A stretch of 17,241 bases of DNA from Sulfitobacter sp. THAF37 (GCF_009363555.1 NZ_CP045379.1:1-17241), one strand, 5' to 3'. Numbered from the stretch's first letter, positions 7,237-14,418 are shown. Notes: generated from the letters alone by a model not told the origin. Translations and numbers: made by a program.

Positions 7237-7575
7237 ATGAACCAGACGGCTGAAATCGAACTAAACGTGACCACCGAACAAGGCCTTCGGGCACTTGCCG
7301 AGGAGGGCCACACGGTCGAAGTGCTGTGCAAAGCCGATCCTGAACGCAAGGGTCCAAGCTGGTACGGTCTATGGATCATGCGAACGGTGGGAAACGACGG
7401 ACAAGAGAAAATCCTTGTCACTGCCAGGACGCGCGTGACACAGAATGCGATCAAGGTCCGCGAATTCAAGACGGCCACCGGCGTGATTTCGTTTCTGGTC
7501 GGTGTCGGCTTCTCTCAGGCGAGCATCCCCATGAAGAACGGGGAAACGACCTCACATCGCCTTGTCAGTGACTGA
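7237..7575 (+). CDS. Small hypothetical plasmid protein (112 aa)
   Basis: A 112-residue soluble protein starting MNQTAEIELNVTTEQGLRAL, with no signal peptide or membrane helix and a mix of beta-like segments (TVEVLCKA, EKILVTARTR). I do not recognise the family. The frame is open far upstream, but that part reads through the hairpin-rich leader DNA, so a start at ATG 7237 is chosen; ATG 7228 or 7189 are alternatives, and none has a clear ribosome binding site. Its last 11 bp overlap the end of the convergent relaxase gene, so the two transcripts are antisense to each other at their 3' ends. Location between ardC and the relaxase suggests a mobilization or entry function, but that is only a guess. 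Confidence 0.6.
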   Translation: MNQTAEIELNVTTEQGLRALAEEGHTVEVLCKADPERKGPSWYGLWIMRTVGNDGQEKILVTARTRVTQNAIKVREFKTATGVISFLVGVGFSQASIPMKNGETTSHRLVSD

Positions 7576-8848
7576 GGCCTGGATCACGGTCGATATCCCG
7601 ATCTTTCTCGACCTCCTGATCCTTCTCCTGTTCGCGCTCGTCGTCAATTTCCAGCTTTTCGCGCGGCTTGTTCAGCACGTCCTTCAGTCGCTCGTTCACA
7701 GACGGCTTGTGCGCTGCGCGCCCGGTGTCCTCGCCAAGCTCGGGATCGCTGTGACCATCCAGCTTGAGTACCGCCGCCTGGCCGTCGCGCCCGGCGTCTT
7801 TCTCCAGGATTTCTTTCAGCCGCTCCCGCGCATAATTGCGGCCTTCCGGCTTCGGCATGTCGTCCTGATCCCGCGACTGGCCCACAACGCGCGCCAGCCG
7901 CTCCCGGAAATCCTCTGGGGTGCGGTCGCGATCTTTCGCGGTTGCTGCCCTGAGCGCTGCCAGACCGGCAGAAACCCGCCCCTGCCCCGCCTCGCGTTCG
8001 GCACCGTAAGTCTCCCGCGCGATGTCCAGCCGTTCACGCATTTCGCGGAAGGCGGCGCGGGCCTGGCGGGCGGCATGGACCACAGCGCCACGCTCGGTGA
8101 CCGGGACGTATTCCCGGCCCTGGCGCGCTGCCATCTCCTTGGCGCGGCGTTCCATGGAATTGGCCGCTGGCCCCAGCTTCAGTTCGGGGTCGCGGTCCAG
8201 TTCCTCGGCTGAAAGATGATCGCCTCGCTCCAACGCAGCCTCCCGCTGCGCTTCGAGCGACCGGTGATCAACACGCTCCATCTCCCCGGCTCGTTCAAGT
8301 GCACGGTTCTGCAACTCGGCCCAAAGTCCCCGCATCTGCTCGATTTCGACACCGCCGGTTTTGGCGGAATCGAGCACGCGCGTCTTGGCCGTGAAGCCCT
8401 CAGCCTCCAGCTTCCGGGTGGAGGTCAGAACGTGGGCATGATGATTGCGCTGATCACCTTCGCGGTGCGGAGAATGGATCGCCACATCGACAGCCACACC
8501 GTAGCGGCTGACCAGCTCCTGGGCGAAGTCGCGGGTGATCTGCAACCGGGCCTCGGCGCTGATCTCGGACGGCAGGGCCAGCTCCCATTCGCGGGCGGTG
8601 ACGGAGTTGCGACGAGTCTCGCTGGCCTCAACCTCGTTCCAGAGGCGAGAGCGATCCTGCGCCCAATCTGGGGCGTCCTTCGGTGCCAGGATGAAGGTCT
8701 CTTCGATGCCCTGCTTGCGGGTATAATCGTGGACACGGCCTTCGCGCTGGCACTCAATGCGCTCCCCGACACGGTAGGCTGCGGCTGCCGTGGCAGAGCG
8801 CCCGGCGCTGCGTTTGATCGTCTTCACGGAGAGATGGTAGCTGGCCAT
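7565..8848 (-). CDS. mobA: MobQ-family relaxase (MobA/MobL)
   Basis: A 427-residue relaxase that should nick oriT and stay bound to the 5' end of the transferred strand. It starts MASYHLSVKTIKRSAGRSAT with catalytic tyrosine Y25 (AAAAYRVGERI), the same position as in RSF1010 MobA. The metal-binding motif HSPHREGDQRNHHAHV (125-140) provides the histidine triad, and REWELALP (86-93) is the other family block. After about residue 220 the chain is highly charged and probably coiled coil; no helicase or primase domain is fused, unlike Ti TraA or RSF1010 MobA. The frame opens at 8911, but ATG 8848 gives the standard N-terminus. The nic-like site lies 545 bp away on the far side of the intergenic region, and the gene is read away from traD-traG. 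Confidence 0.92.
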   Translation of the reverse strand: MASYHLSVKTIKRSAGRSATAAAAYRVGERIECQREGRVHDYTRKQGIEETFILAPKDAPDWAQDRSRLWNEVEASETRRNSVTAREWELALPSEISAEARLQITRDFAQELVSRYGVAVDVAIHSPHREGDQRNHHAHVLTSTRKLEAEGFTAKTRVLDSAKTGGVEIEQMRGLWAELQNRALERAGEMERVDHRSLEAQREAALERGDHLSAEELDRDPELKLGPAANSMERRAKEMAARQGREYVPVTERGAVVHAARQARAAFREMRERLDIARETYGAEREAGQGRVSAGLAALRAATAKDRDRTPEDFRERLARVVGQSRDQDDMPKPEGRNYARERLKEILEKDAGRDGQAAVLKLDGHSDPELGEDTGRAAHKPSVNERLKDVLNKPREKLEIDDEREQEKDQEVEKDRDIDRDPGLSH

Positions 8849-9035
8849 GCGCCCTACCCCGCCCCGTGACAAAGACGAGGCAGACGCGCGCCGTTGCTGA
8901 CCCTGGCACATGCCCCAACATGGGCAACCGAGTCAGCCGTCTTTTCCCCGATGGATCGCGCCCTGCCCCGGCGCGGAACGAGTGGAAAAGACAGCCCGCC
9001 CGAAACGAGCCTCTGGCTCTCTGAGGCGCGGGCTT

Positions 9036-9099
9036 GCCAGTGATCTGCCCCCATATCCCCAGCCTCATGGGGGGCGGGATATGGGGACAGTTCATTGGC
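9036..9099. repeat. Long imperfect inverted repeat (24-bp arms)
   Basis: Arms 9036-9059 and 9076-9099 pair with 4 mismatches around a 16-base loop; the inner 11 bp (CCCCATATCCC against GGGATATGGGG) pair perfectly. A second perfect dyad, GGTTTGCC-GGG-GGCAAACC, follows directly at 9100-9118. It lies 294 bp from the nic-like core. It could be a binding site for an accessory protein, a termination hairpin, or a relic of a mobile element end. Confidence 0.6.
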
Positions 9100-9359
9100 G
9101 GTTTGCCGGGGGCAAACCTGGTTCGTTGCGGCGCCGTCAGGTCCGACGATACGAACCTCCCGCAAGGGAGACGCCAGCGGCAGACCGGCCCCCACCGTGG
9201 GGCATCGCGCGAGACGCTGGTGCGACATTGCGGGACGCGATCCAACTGCCAAAGTTGGCCCTGGAGAGTTTGAGAGGCCAGGAAGGCCTTTCATTCCGGC
9301 GCGCCACGCGTCGGACGGTGTTCGCCATCGGCTGAGGCCCCGCCTCAAGGAGATCGCAC

Positions 9360-9406
9360 GCAAAGCTCGGAACCGCAGGTGGAGAGTTTGCATAAGTGCG
9401 CCCTTG
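9360..9406 (+). other. oriT nic site with flanking inverted repeat
   Basis: TAAGTGCGCCCTTG at 9393-9406 matches the nic-region core of RSF1010-type (MobQ) origins as I know it (TAAGTGCGCCCT), and the end CGCCCTTG also resembles Ti origins. Directly before it, GCAAAGCTC (9360-9368) and GAGTTTGC (9384-9391) form an inverted repeat with one bulge, the expected relaxase recognition hairpin. By analogy cleavage is expected between G9398 and C9399 on the plus strand, which would send traD-traG side DNA first. Confidence 0.82.
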
Positions 9407-9474
9407 TCCTTTACAGGCCTACGGGTAAGCGCTATCGCTGGTTGTGGCAAGCCTAACCTTTACACCTGCCTTCT

Positions 9475-9771
9475 TTGAAGTGGATTCCCGAATTGGCCGA
9501 GACTGAGCTTGAACGTGCCGAGAAACGCTATGCCCAGGCCAAGGCCCGCCTACAGGCTCTGAAGAACCGGGAAGCCACCAGACAGCGAAAGCTGGATACA
9601 CGGCGCAAGGTGATCCTGGGCGGTGCGCTCATGGACCTGGCGGAACGGGACTCCAGCGCTGCCACGATGCTCGACCGGCTGATCCGTAACCTCTCCCGTG
9701 AACAGGACCGCAAGGCCTTCGCGGAATGGGAGACGCCCTCCCCTGCCCCAAGCGATGACGGTGCAACCTGA
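9475..9771 (+). CDS. traD: TraD-family conjugal transfer accessory protein
   Basis: A 98-residue, charged, helical protein. The N-terminal half is a coiled-coil-like LERAEKRYAQAKARLQALK, and the core RKLDTRRKVILGGALMDLAE (39-58) with MLDRLIRNLSREQDRKAF is the signature of the small TraD proteins of Ti-type plasmids (not F TraD). They are thought to act at oriT alongside the relaxase. The chosen start is TTG 9475; TTG 9493 is an alternative, and no ATG is available before the conserved core, so the exact N-terminus is uncertain. The stop overlaps the traG start by one base (TGATG), so the two are translationally coupled. Confidence 0.82.
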   Translation: MKWIPELAETELERAEKRYAQAKARLQALKNREATRQRKLDTRRKVILGGALMDLAERDSSAATMLDRLIRNLSREQDRKAFAEWETPSPAPSDDGAT

Positions 9772-11441
9772 TGCGGAGCGTGATGCTCGTCTTCGGGGGT
9801 CTGTTCCGCTTCTTCGGTCGGTTGATCTTCACACCCATTCTGCTGGGCTGGCTGATCGGAGCTATGGTCTTCGGAGCTATGCTCGGCTCTCTGGTGGCAA
9901 CGCCGTTCATCTTCGCCTTCTTCGATCAGACGCCCGGTGAAAGCGGCTGGCAGTGGCTGGTCTTCGGTCCCTTCATGTTTGTGGGGGCTGTCTTCGGGTT
10001 CCAGTACTGGCGCATGGCCTCCGGGGCCGATGCGTATTTCGGTCTGACCGGCGACAGCCACGGCTCGGCGCGGTTTGCGAACCGCAAGGAACTGAAGAAG
10101 CTGGAGCGGGGCAAAGGGCAGGAAGATCGTGGTCTCCTGATCGGACGCAATCCGCACACAGGACGGTTGCTGCACTATGACGGCCCGGCGCATCTGATCA
10201 CCCTCGCCCCGACACGGGCCGGGAAAGGTGTCGGCACCGTGATCCCGAACCTGCTGGCGGCGGAACGCTCGATCCTGGTGATTGACCCCAAGGGTGAGAA
10301 CGCGCGGATCGCGGGCGAGGCCCGGCGGCGGTTCGGCACGGTTCATGTCCTCGATCCGTTTGAGGTCAGCGGCCATCCCTCTGCCGCCTACAATCCGCTC
10401 GACAGGCTGACACCGGACAGCCTCGACCTGGGTGAGGATGCCGCCTCCCTGACTGAGGCGCTGGTGATGGACCCGCCGGGACAGGTGACGGAAGCGCACT
10501 GGAACGAGGAGGCCAAAGCCATCCTCGGCGGGCTGATCATGTTCTGCGTCTGCCACGAAGATCGCGACCGCCGGTCCCTCGCCACCGTCAGGGAATACCT
10601 CACCCTGCCCCCGGAAAAGCTGCGCGCCCTGTTGGAGCTGATGCAGGACAGCGACGCGGCAGGCGGGCTGATCGCCCGCGCTGCCAACCGCTTCCTCGGC
10701 AAGGCGGATCGCGAAGCCGCCTCGGTCCTGTCGAACGCGCAGCGCCACACGCACTTCCTGGACTCGCCCCGGATCGCGAAGTGCCTGGCGCGCTCGGACT
10801 TTGCCTTCTCCGATCTGCGCCACCGGATCACCTCCGTCTTCCTCGTGCTGCCGCCCAACAGGATGGACGCCTACAGCCGCTGGCTGCGCCTTCTGGTCTC
10901 TCAGGCCCTCCAGGACATTGCGCGGGACGCTGAACGGCCTCAGGGCGCGTCAGAGGGCCGTTCTGAGCGCCTCAAGGCCCCCACCCTCTTCCTCCTCGAT
11001 GAATTCGCCGCCCTGGGCCGTCTGGAAGCCGTAGAGCGCGCCATGGGGCTGATGGCGGGCTACGGGCTTCAGCTCTGGCCGATCCTGCAGGACATGAGCC
11101 AGCTCAAGGACCTTTACGGCGAACGCGCTGGCACCTTCATCGCCAATGCCGGGGTGCAACAGGTCTTCGGGGTGAATGACTTCGAGACAGCCAAATGGCT
11201 GAGCCAGATGATCGGCCAGGAAACCGCTGGGTTCCAGACCGACAGTTTCAAACCGGGTGATGGCCCCAGCTTCTCGAACAACCTCACGGGCCGCGATCTG
11301 CTGACCCCCGATGAGATCATGCAGCTTCCGCCAGACCGCCAGCTCTTGCGCGTCCAGGGGCAGGCCACCGCCGTCGCGGAAAAGTTGCGCTACTATGCCG
11401 ATCCTGAATTTGCCGGGCTGTTCACGCCAGACGCCCGATAA
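9771..11441 (+). CDS. traG: VirD4/TraG-type coupling protein
   Basis: A 556-residue type IV coupling protein ATPase that hands the relaxase-DNA complex to a transfer channel at the inner membrane. Two hydrophobic segments near the N-terminus (about 17-51 and 61-80) are membrane anchors. The Walker A motif is TRAGKGVG (148-155), followed by LVIDPKGEN (169-177); Walker B is LFLLDEFAALG (406-416). The conserved RITSVFLVLP and the C-terminal MGLMAGYGLQLWPILQDMSQL block are typical. The length is a little short of Ti TraG (about 650). No mating-pair-formation genes are in the window, so the plasmid may rely on genes outside it or on a helper. Confidence 0.95.
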   Translation: MRSVMLVFGGLFRFFGRLIFTPILLGWLIGAMVFGAMLGSLVATPFIFAFFDQTPGESGWQWLVFGPFMFVGAVFGFQYWRMASGADAYFGLTGDSHGSARFANRKELKKLERGKGQEDRGLLIGRNPHTGRLLHYDGPAHLITLAPTRAGKGVGTVIPNLLAAERSILVIDPKGENARIAGEARRRFGTVHVLDPFEVSGHPSAAYNPLDRLTPDSLDLGEDAASLTEALVMDPPGQVTEAHWNEEAKAILGGLIMFCVCHEDRDRRSLATVREYLTLPPEKLRALLELMQDSDAAGGLIARAANRFLGKADREAASVLSNAQRHTHFLDSPRIAKCLARSDFAFSDLRHRITSVFLVLPPNRMDAYSRWLRLLVSQALQDIARDAERPQGASEGRSERLKAPTLFLLDEFAALGRLEAVERAMGLMAGYGLQLWPILQDMSQLKDLYGERAGTFIANAGVQQVFGVNDFETAKWLSQMIGQETAGFQTDSFKPGDGPSFSNNLTGRDLLTPDEIMQLPPDRQLLRVQGQATAVAEKLRYYADPEFAGLFTPDAR

Positions 11442-11458
11442 CCCGAAAGTAATCCGCT

Positions 11459-12010
11459 ATGTCTGACACACCCGCCTCCCCTGCCCCGCTCTCAGATGAT
11501 GATCTGCGCGAAACGCTCGATCTTCTCGCCACGGCGGTCGCCAGCATCTCGGATCGGGTGGATGACCAGACACGGGTGCTCGACCGCGTGAACAAGACGG
11601 CGACGGAAGCTCGCTCTGCCGCCTTTGCCGCTCAAAAGCAGACGGACCCGAAACACTATGGCGAGATTGTCGGTGCGACCATCGACGGCAAGGTCGGCGA
11701 TACCCTGACCCGCGTAGGCCAGATGGCTGGTGATCTGCTTCGGGCCTCCAACCATACTCAAGAGGTTCTCAGGAAAGCAGATGAAGCTAAGTCAGACACC
11801 ATGCGCCAGCTTTGGAAACGGGAACAGAAGCTGGATCGTTTCAAAAGTCGTCTTCCATGGTTCGGTCTGGGTGCTGTCGTTCTGGCTCTTGTCCTGACGG
11901 TGACGCTTCCTCGTTTCTTAGCCAGCAACGCTTCCATGTGCGCTGTCCTTGGTGCTTCCTGGACTACGACAACCACGGGCGTCGATGCCTGCGTATTTTA
12001 CCAACGGTGA
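11459..12010 (+). CDS. Membrane-anchored coiled-coil protein downstream of traG
   Basis: A 183-residue protein with a long soluble helical N-terminal part (about 12-130, coiled-coil-like heptads in DLLATAVASISDRVDDQTRV), one membrane helix at about 134-154 (WFGLGAVVLALVLTVTLPRF), and a short C-terminal tail with two cysteines (C161 and C178) around GASW. The tail pattern C...LG.SW...CVF looks like that of small plasmid mobilization proteins and would sit in the periplasm with a possible disulfide. I cannot name it securely. It starts 17 bp after traG, so it is probably the third gene of the traD-traG operon and may help the coupling protein or transfer complex. Confidence 0.75.
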   Translation: MSDTPASPAPLSDDDLRETLDLLATAVASISDRVDDQTRVLDRVNKTATEARSAAFAAQKQTDPKHYGEIVGATIDGKVGDTLTRVGQMAGDLLRASNHTQEVLRKADEAKSDTMRQLWKREQKLDRFKSRLPWFGLGAVVLALVLTVTLPRFLASNASMCAVLGASWTTTTTGVDACVFYQR

Positions 12011-12060
12011 GCGGTGAAGTGCTGATGGTTGTCGGTTCTGGCGGAGATGCTTGGTGTTAT

Positions 12061-12091
12061 ATTTGTGTTAGAATCTGTGTTACGCGTTTCC
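12061..12091 (-). repeat. Degenerate inverted iteron-like copies
   Basis: Two partly overlapping segments, 12061-12079 and 12073-12091, resemble the reverse complement of the iteron (ATTCGTGTTATTAGTTACC). Both keep the GTGTTA core; the second matches 13 of 19 positions. They lie 47 bp or more before the first true iteron, in the opposite orientation. Confidence 0.4.
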
Positions 12092-12137
12092 AGAACCGGT
12101 GTAGCGATTTGTAAAATAACAACTTTCTTTGAAGGTC

Positions 12138-12256
12138 GGTAACTAATAACACGAATCTCGGTAACTGAAATCCTGCTTTTGGTAACTAATAACACGAATC
12201 TTGACTGCGGTAACTAAAACCACGAATGTCGACTCATGGTAACTGATAACACGAAT
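12138..12256 (+). repeat. oriV: Replication iterons (five copies), candidate oriV
   Basis: Five direct repeats with consensus GGTAACTAATAACACGAAT begin at 12138, 12160, 12181, 12209 and 12238. Copies 1 and 3 are identical; copy 5 differs by one base, copy 4 by two, and copy 2 keeps only the first half. Spacings are 22, 21, 28 and 29 bp. An AT-rich stretch (12107-12131) precedes them. Direct repeats just upstream of an RPA-type initiator gene are the expected binding sites of the initiator. Confidence 0.92.
12201..12229 (+). promoter_or_regulatory. Possible rep promoter inside the iterons
   Basis: TTGACT (12201-12206) is a good -35 box; 17 bp later GAATGT (12224-12229) is a weak -10 box. Transcription would then begin close to the rep ATG (12236), giving a leaderless or nearly leaderless message, in line with the lack of a ribosome binding site. 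Iteron 4 covers the spacer, so initiator binding would block it. Confidence 0.35.
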
Positions 12257-13270
12257 GCCCTCGCCCCGCTCCTGCCGGATCGCCATCCGCAGCATGATCT
12301 GTTCATTTGTGATGTGGCTGATGCTGTTCTGAAGGACGTGATGCAACACATGGAGCATCCGTTTTATTCCCTCTCAAAGAAGCCTGAGACGACGATCAAG
12401 CGCTATGAGAATGGGGACAAGTGGCTGCAGATTACGCCGAGTGTGAAGGGTCTTGCGACGATCTACGACAAGGACATTCTGATCTACTGTATCAGTCAGA
12501 TCATGGCGAAGCTGAAGGAAGGTGAAGCCGTCTCTCCTCGTGTGCGGATCAACTCCAGAGAACTGCTTATCTTCACCAATCGGGGGACAAGTGGCCGGGA
12601 ATACCAGTCCCTGCTCGATGCCCTTGATCGCCTCGAAGGGACGCGGATCAGGACAAACATCGTCACTGGCGATGAAGAGCAAGTCGATGGTTTTGGTTTG
12701 ATCGACGCGTCTTCGATCCGCCGGAAACATGGCCTCGATGGCCGTCTTCTCTGGTGTGAAGTGAAGCTGTCAGACTGGGTTTTCAACGCAATCCGGAACG
12801 AAGAGGTACTGACTCTCCACCGGGACTACTTCCGCCTGCGCAAGCCCATTGAAAGACGGGTGTACGAGATCGCCCGGAAACATTGCGGGCAGCAGAAAAC
12901 CTGGCGTATTACGCTGGCCAAGTTGCTGCTTAAGACCGGGTCGCAAAGCCCACAGAAGCGCTTTCGGCAGATGATCCGGCAACTCGCAGAGCATGACCAT
13001 TTGCCAGATTACCATGTTACCTTTGAAGATGAAGCTGACATGGTGGTGTTCACTAATCGCGGCACGATGTCCCCTGCCCAGCTTGTTGAAGGCAGTATTC
13101 CACCGCTGCAGTCCGATACCTACGAAGAAGCGCGCCATGCAGCGCCCGGTTGGGACGTTCGTTTCCTGGAACGAGAGTGGCGTGACTGGTGTGTTGAGCC
13201 GCCCCGCAACGCTGACCGCGCGTTCATTGGGTTCTGCCGAAAGTGGTTCGAGAAGCGCGGCAGGCCATGA
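12236..13270 (+). CDS. repA: Plasmid replication initiator, RPA family
   Basis: A 344-residue initiator of the RPA family (replication initiator protein A), common on alphaproteobacterial plasmids. Typical blocks are HPQHDLFICDVADAVLKD (17-34), MEHPFYSLSKKPE, WLQITPSVKGLATIYDKDILIYCISQI, RELLIFTNRGTSG and the second winged-helix part RIRTNIVTGD through LTLHRDYFRLRKPIERRVYEIARKHC. It should bind the iterons upstream and open the origin. The ATG at 12236 overlaps iteron 5, which encodes residues 1-7, and no other start codon precedes the conserved part, so this start is kept although no Shine-Dalgarno sequence is seen. Binding to iteron 5 should also repress its own expression. Confidence 0.93.
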   Translation: MVTDNTNALAPLLPDRHPQHDLFICDVADAVLKDVMQHMEHPFYSLSKKPETTIKRYENGDKWLQITPSVKGLATIYDKDILIYCISQIMAKLKEGEAVSPRVRINSRELLIFTNRGTSGREYQSLLDALDRLEGTRIRTNIVTGDEEQVDGFGLIDASSIRRKHGLDGRLLWCEVKLSDWVFNAIRNEEVLTLHRDYFRLRKPIERRVYEIARKHCGQQKTWRITLAKLLLKTGSQSPQKRFRQMIRQLAEHDHLPDYHVTFEDEADMVVFTNRGTMSPAQLVEGSIPPLQSDTYEEARHAAPGWDVRFLEREWRDWCVEPPRNADRAFIGFCRKWFEKRGRP

Positions 13271-13360
13271 GATTAAAAACCGGTTATAGAATTAAATCCG
13301 GTAATGGATTTAATTCCGGTGTTGGATTTATTTCTGGTATGAGATATAAAACCGGTAACA
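13271..13360 (+). repeat. parS: Five tandem 18-bp repeats, candidate centromere/operator
   Basis: Five units begin at 13271, 13289, 13307, 13325 and 13343 with an exact 18-bp period. Each has the form GATTTAAATCCGGTAATG with variation; the core is CGGT (TGGT in unit 4). The first unit starts directly after the rep stop and the last ends 21 bp before parA. Small ribbon-helix-helix partners of ParA typically bind such arrays upstream of the operon for both segregation and repression. Confidence 0.85.
13322..13350 (+). promoter_or_regulatory. Candidate parAB promoter
   Basis: TTGGAT (13322-13327) and TATAAA (13345-13350) are separated by 17 bp and lie within the last repeats. A start near 13357 would give a leader of about 25 bases with AGGA 7 bases before the parA ATG. 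Repeat binding would mask this promoter. Confidence 0.55.
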
Positions 13361-13381
13361 ACTAAGTGGCAGGATTGAGCA

Positions 13382-14050
13382 ATGCCCGTCATCGTTATGG
13401 CAAGCCCCAAAGGTGGGGTTGGAAAATCGACATGCGCCGTTCTTCTGGCGTCTGAGTTCGCCCGCATGGGCGCGGATGTCACGGTGCTTGACTGTGACCC
13501 GAACAAGTCTCTTACCCGGTGGGCATCTCATGGCGCACCTTCCGGTGTGACCTTGAAGAGCGATGTTGGTCGGTCAGAGATCGTTCCGACCATCCGGAGC
13601 GCGGATGGTGACGGCAAGATCGTCATTGTGGACCTCGAAGGGGTTGCCTCGCAGCTCGTCAGTCGCGCCATCTCCCAAGCGGATTTGGTGATTGTCCCGA
13701 TGCAGCCGACAGCGCTGGACGCGGAGATCGGGTCCGAAGCGTTGGCGTTGGTTCGCGAAGAGGAAGAAGCGCTTGGGCGGTCAATCCGGCATGCTGTGGT
13801 GCTGACCAAGACCAGCGCAGCCGTCAAAAGCCGCGTCCAGAAGGAGCTGGAAGAACAGCTCAGTGGGGCAGGGATCGACGTGATCGAACCGTCCTTGGTT
13901 GCGCGCGCAGCGTTCTCGGAGCTGTTTGCCTATGGAGGCGATCTGACAGCGATGATGAATGACCCCGAGATGGTCACAGGCGGCAAGGTAGATAAGGCGT
14001 TGGCAAACGCTCAGGCATTCACGGAGGCGGTTTATGAACGGCTCAAATAG
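13382..14050 (+). CDS. parA: ParA-family partition ATPase
   Basis: A 222-residue ParA/MinD-type ATPase without an N-terminal DNA-binding domain, so it is of the short (type Ib, ParF-like) kind. The deviant Walker A box KGGVGKST is at residues 10-17, with LDCDPN (36-41) and the Walker B region IVIVDLEG following. It should polymerise or bind the nucleoid with ATP and move plasmid copies attached through its partner protein. AGGA lies 7 bases before the ATG at 13382. Its last 17 bp overlap the start of the partner gene, and the 18-bp repeats upstream are the likely centromere. Confidence 0.95.
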   Translation: MPVIVMASPKGGVGKSTCAVLLASEFARMGADVTVLDCDPNKSLTRWASHGAPSGVTLKSDVGRSEIVPTIRSADGDGKIVIVDLEGVASQLVSRAISQADLVIVPMQPTALDAEIGSEALALVREEEEALGRSIRHAVVLTKTSAAVKSRVQKELEEQLSGAGIDVIEPSLVARAAFSELFAYGGDLTAMMNDPEMVTGGKVDKALANAQAFTEAVYERLK

Positions 14051-14312
14051 GCTTGCGGGGCTTAAGGCCCGCCCGAAAGGGACAACCGTTGAAGATGTTA
14101 GACGTGTGGACGAAGTTGGAGAGGCGAGGGGGTTTCTCGACCGGACACCCCGTAAGAAGCCTGGGCGAAAACCCAGCCCGCGAACCCATCAGCTGCATCC
14201 AAAGGTTTTCCCTACGGTGGGACAGGAAATCGCTGCCGAAGCCGAACGCCTCGGAATCACGCAAGGTCAGCTAATTGAAGAGATGTGGTCTACATACAAG
14301 AGTAAACTCTGA
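14034..14312 (+). CDS. parB: Ribbon-helix-helix partition partner (ParG/ParB-like)
   Basis: A 92-residue protein with a flexible, basic N-terminal half (PRKKPGRKPSPR, 39-50) and a C-terminal ribbon-helix-helix pattern: strand THQLHPKVF (51-59), helix TVGQEIAAEAERLG (61-74), helix TQGQLIEEMWSTYKSKL (76-92). This is the layout of ParG-type centromere-binding proteins, in which the basic tail stimulates the ParA ATPase. It starts at ATG 14034 with GGAGG 6 bases upstream and overlaps parA by 17 bp. It probably binds the 18-bp repeats upstream of parA. The symbol is by role; sequence similarity to classical ParB is not expected. Confidence 0.82.
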   Translation: MNGSNRLAGLKARPKGTTVEDVRRVDEVGEARGFLDRTPRKKPGRKPSPRTHQLHPKVFPTVGQEIAAEAERLGITQGQLIEEMWSTYKSKL

Positions 14313-14418
14313 TTTATCAGGACCTTGAACAGATTCATGGCCTCGAAAGAGATCATGTGCTAGATGAGAACAAAATGAGAAAACACGGACTTGCCCCGTC
14401 AGCAATACAGGGACTCTA
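14313..14418. promoter_or_regulatory. Gap before the restriction-modification operon
   Basis: This 106-bp gap separates the partition operon from the methyltransferase gene and should hold the promoter of the restriction-modification pair. I see no clear hairpin terminator, dyad or controller-protein box. ACAGGGA just before the ATG can serve as the ribosome binding site. Confidence 0.3.

Larger units (their letters stand above)
8849..9474. other. oriT: Origin-of-transfer region (gene-free, 626 bp)
   Basis: The gap between the divergent relaxase and traD genes has no convincing gene. It contains a nic-like core (9393-9406) with an inverted repeat just before it, a long imperfect dyad (9036-9099) and several shorter perfect dyads (9100-9118, 9242-9258, 9275-9289, 9333-9347). 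An 11-bp direct repeat TGGAGAGTTTG occurs at 9262-9272 and 9380-9390. Position between relaxase and traD is the usual place of oriT in Ti-like and other MobQ plasmids. Confidence 0.8.

Noticed and set aside
8910..9335. 141-residue open frame across the oriT region
   Set aside because: It runs through the long dyad and other hairpins, has biased composition and no domain; the DNA structure explains the region better.
9528..10823. Very long (431-residue) open frame on the minus strand
   Set aside because: It covers traD and half of traG in antisense; those genes have Walker boxes and family motifs, while this frame has none. Long antisense frames are common in GC-rich DNA.
12138..12256. CRISPR-like array
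   Set aside because: The units are 19 bp with 2-10 bp between them and lie directly before an initiator gene; no cas genes are present. These are iterons.
13271..13360. CRISPR or simple microsatellite
   Set aside because: The 18-bp units are contiguous without spacers, degenerate and adjacent to parA, so a centromere/operator is the better reading.
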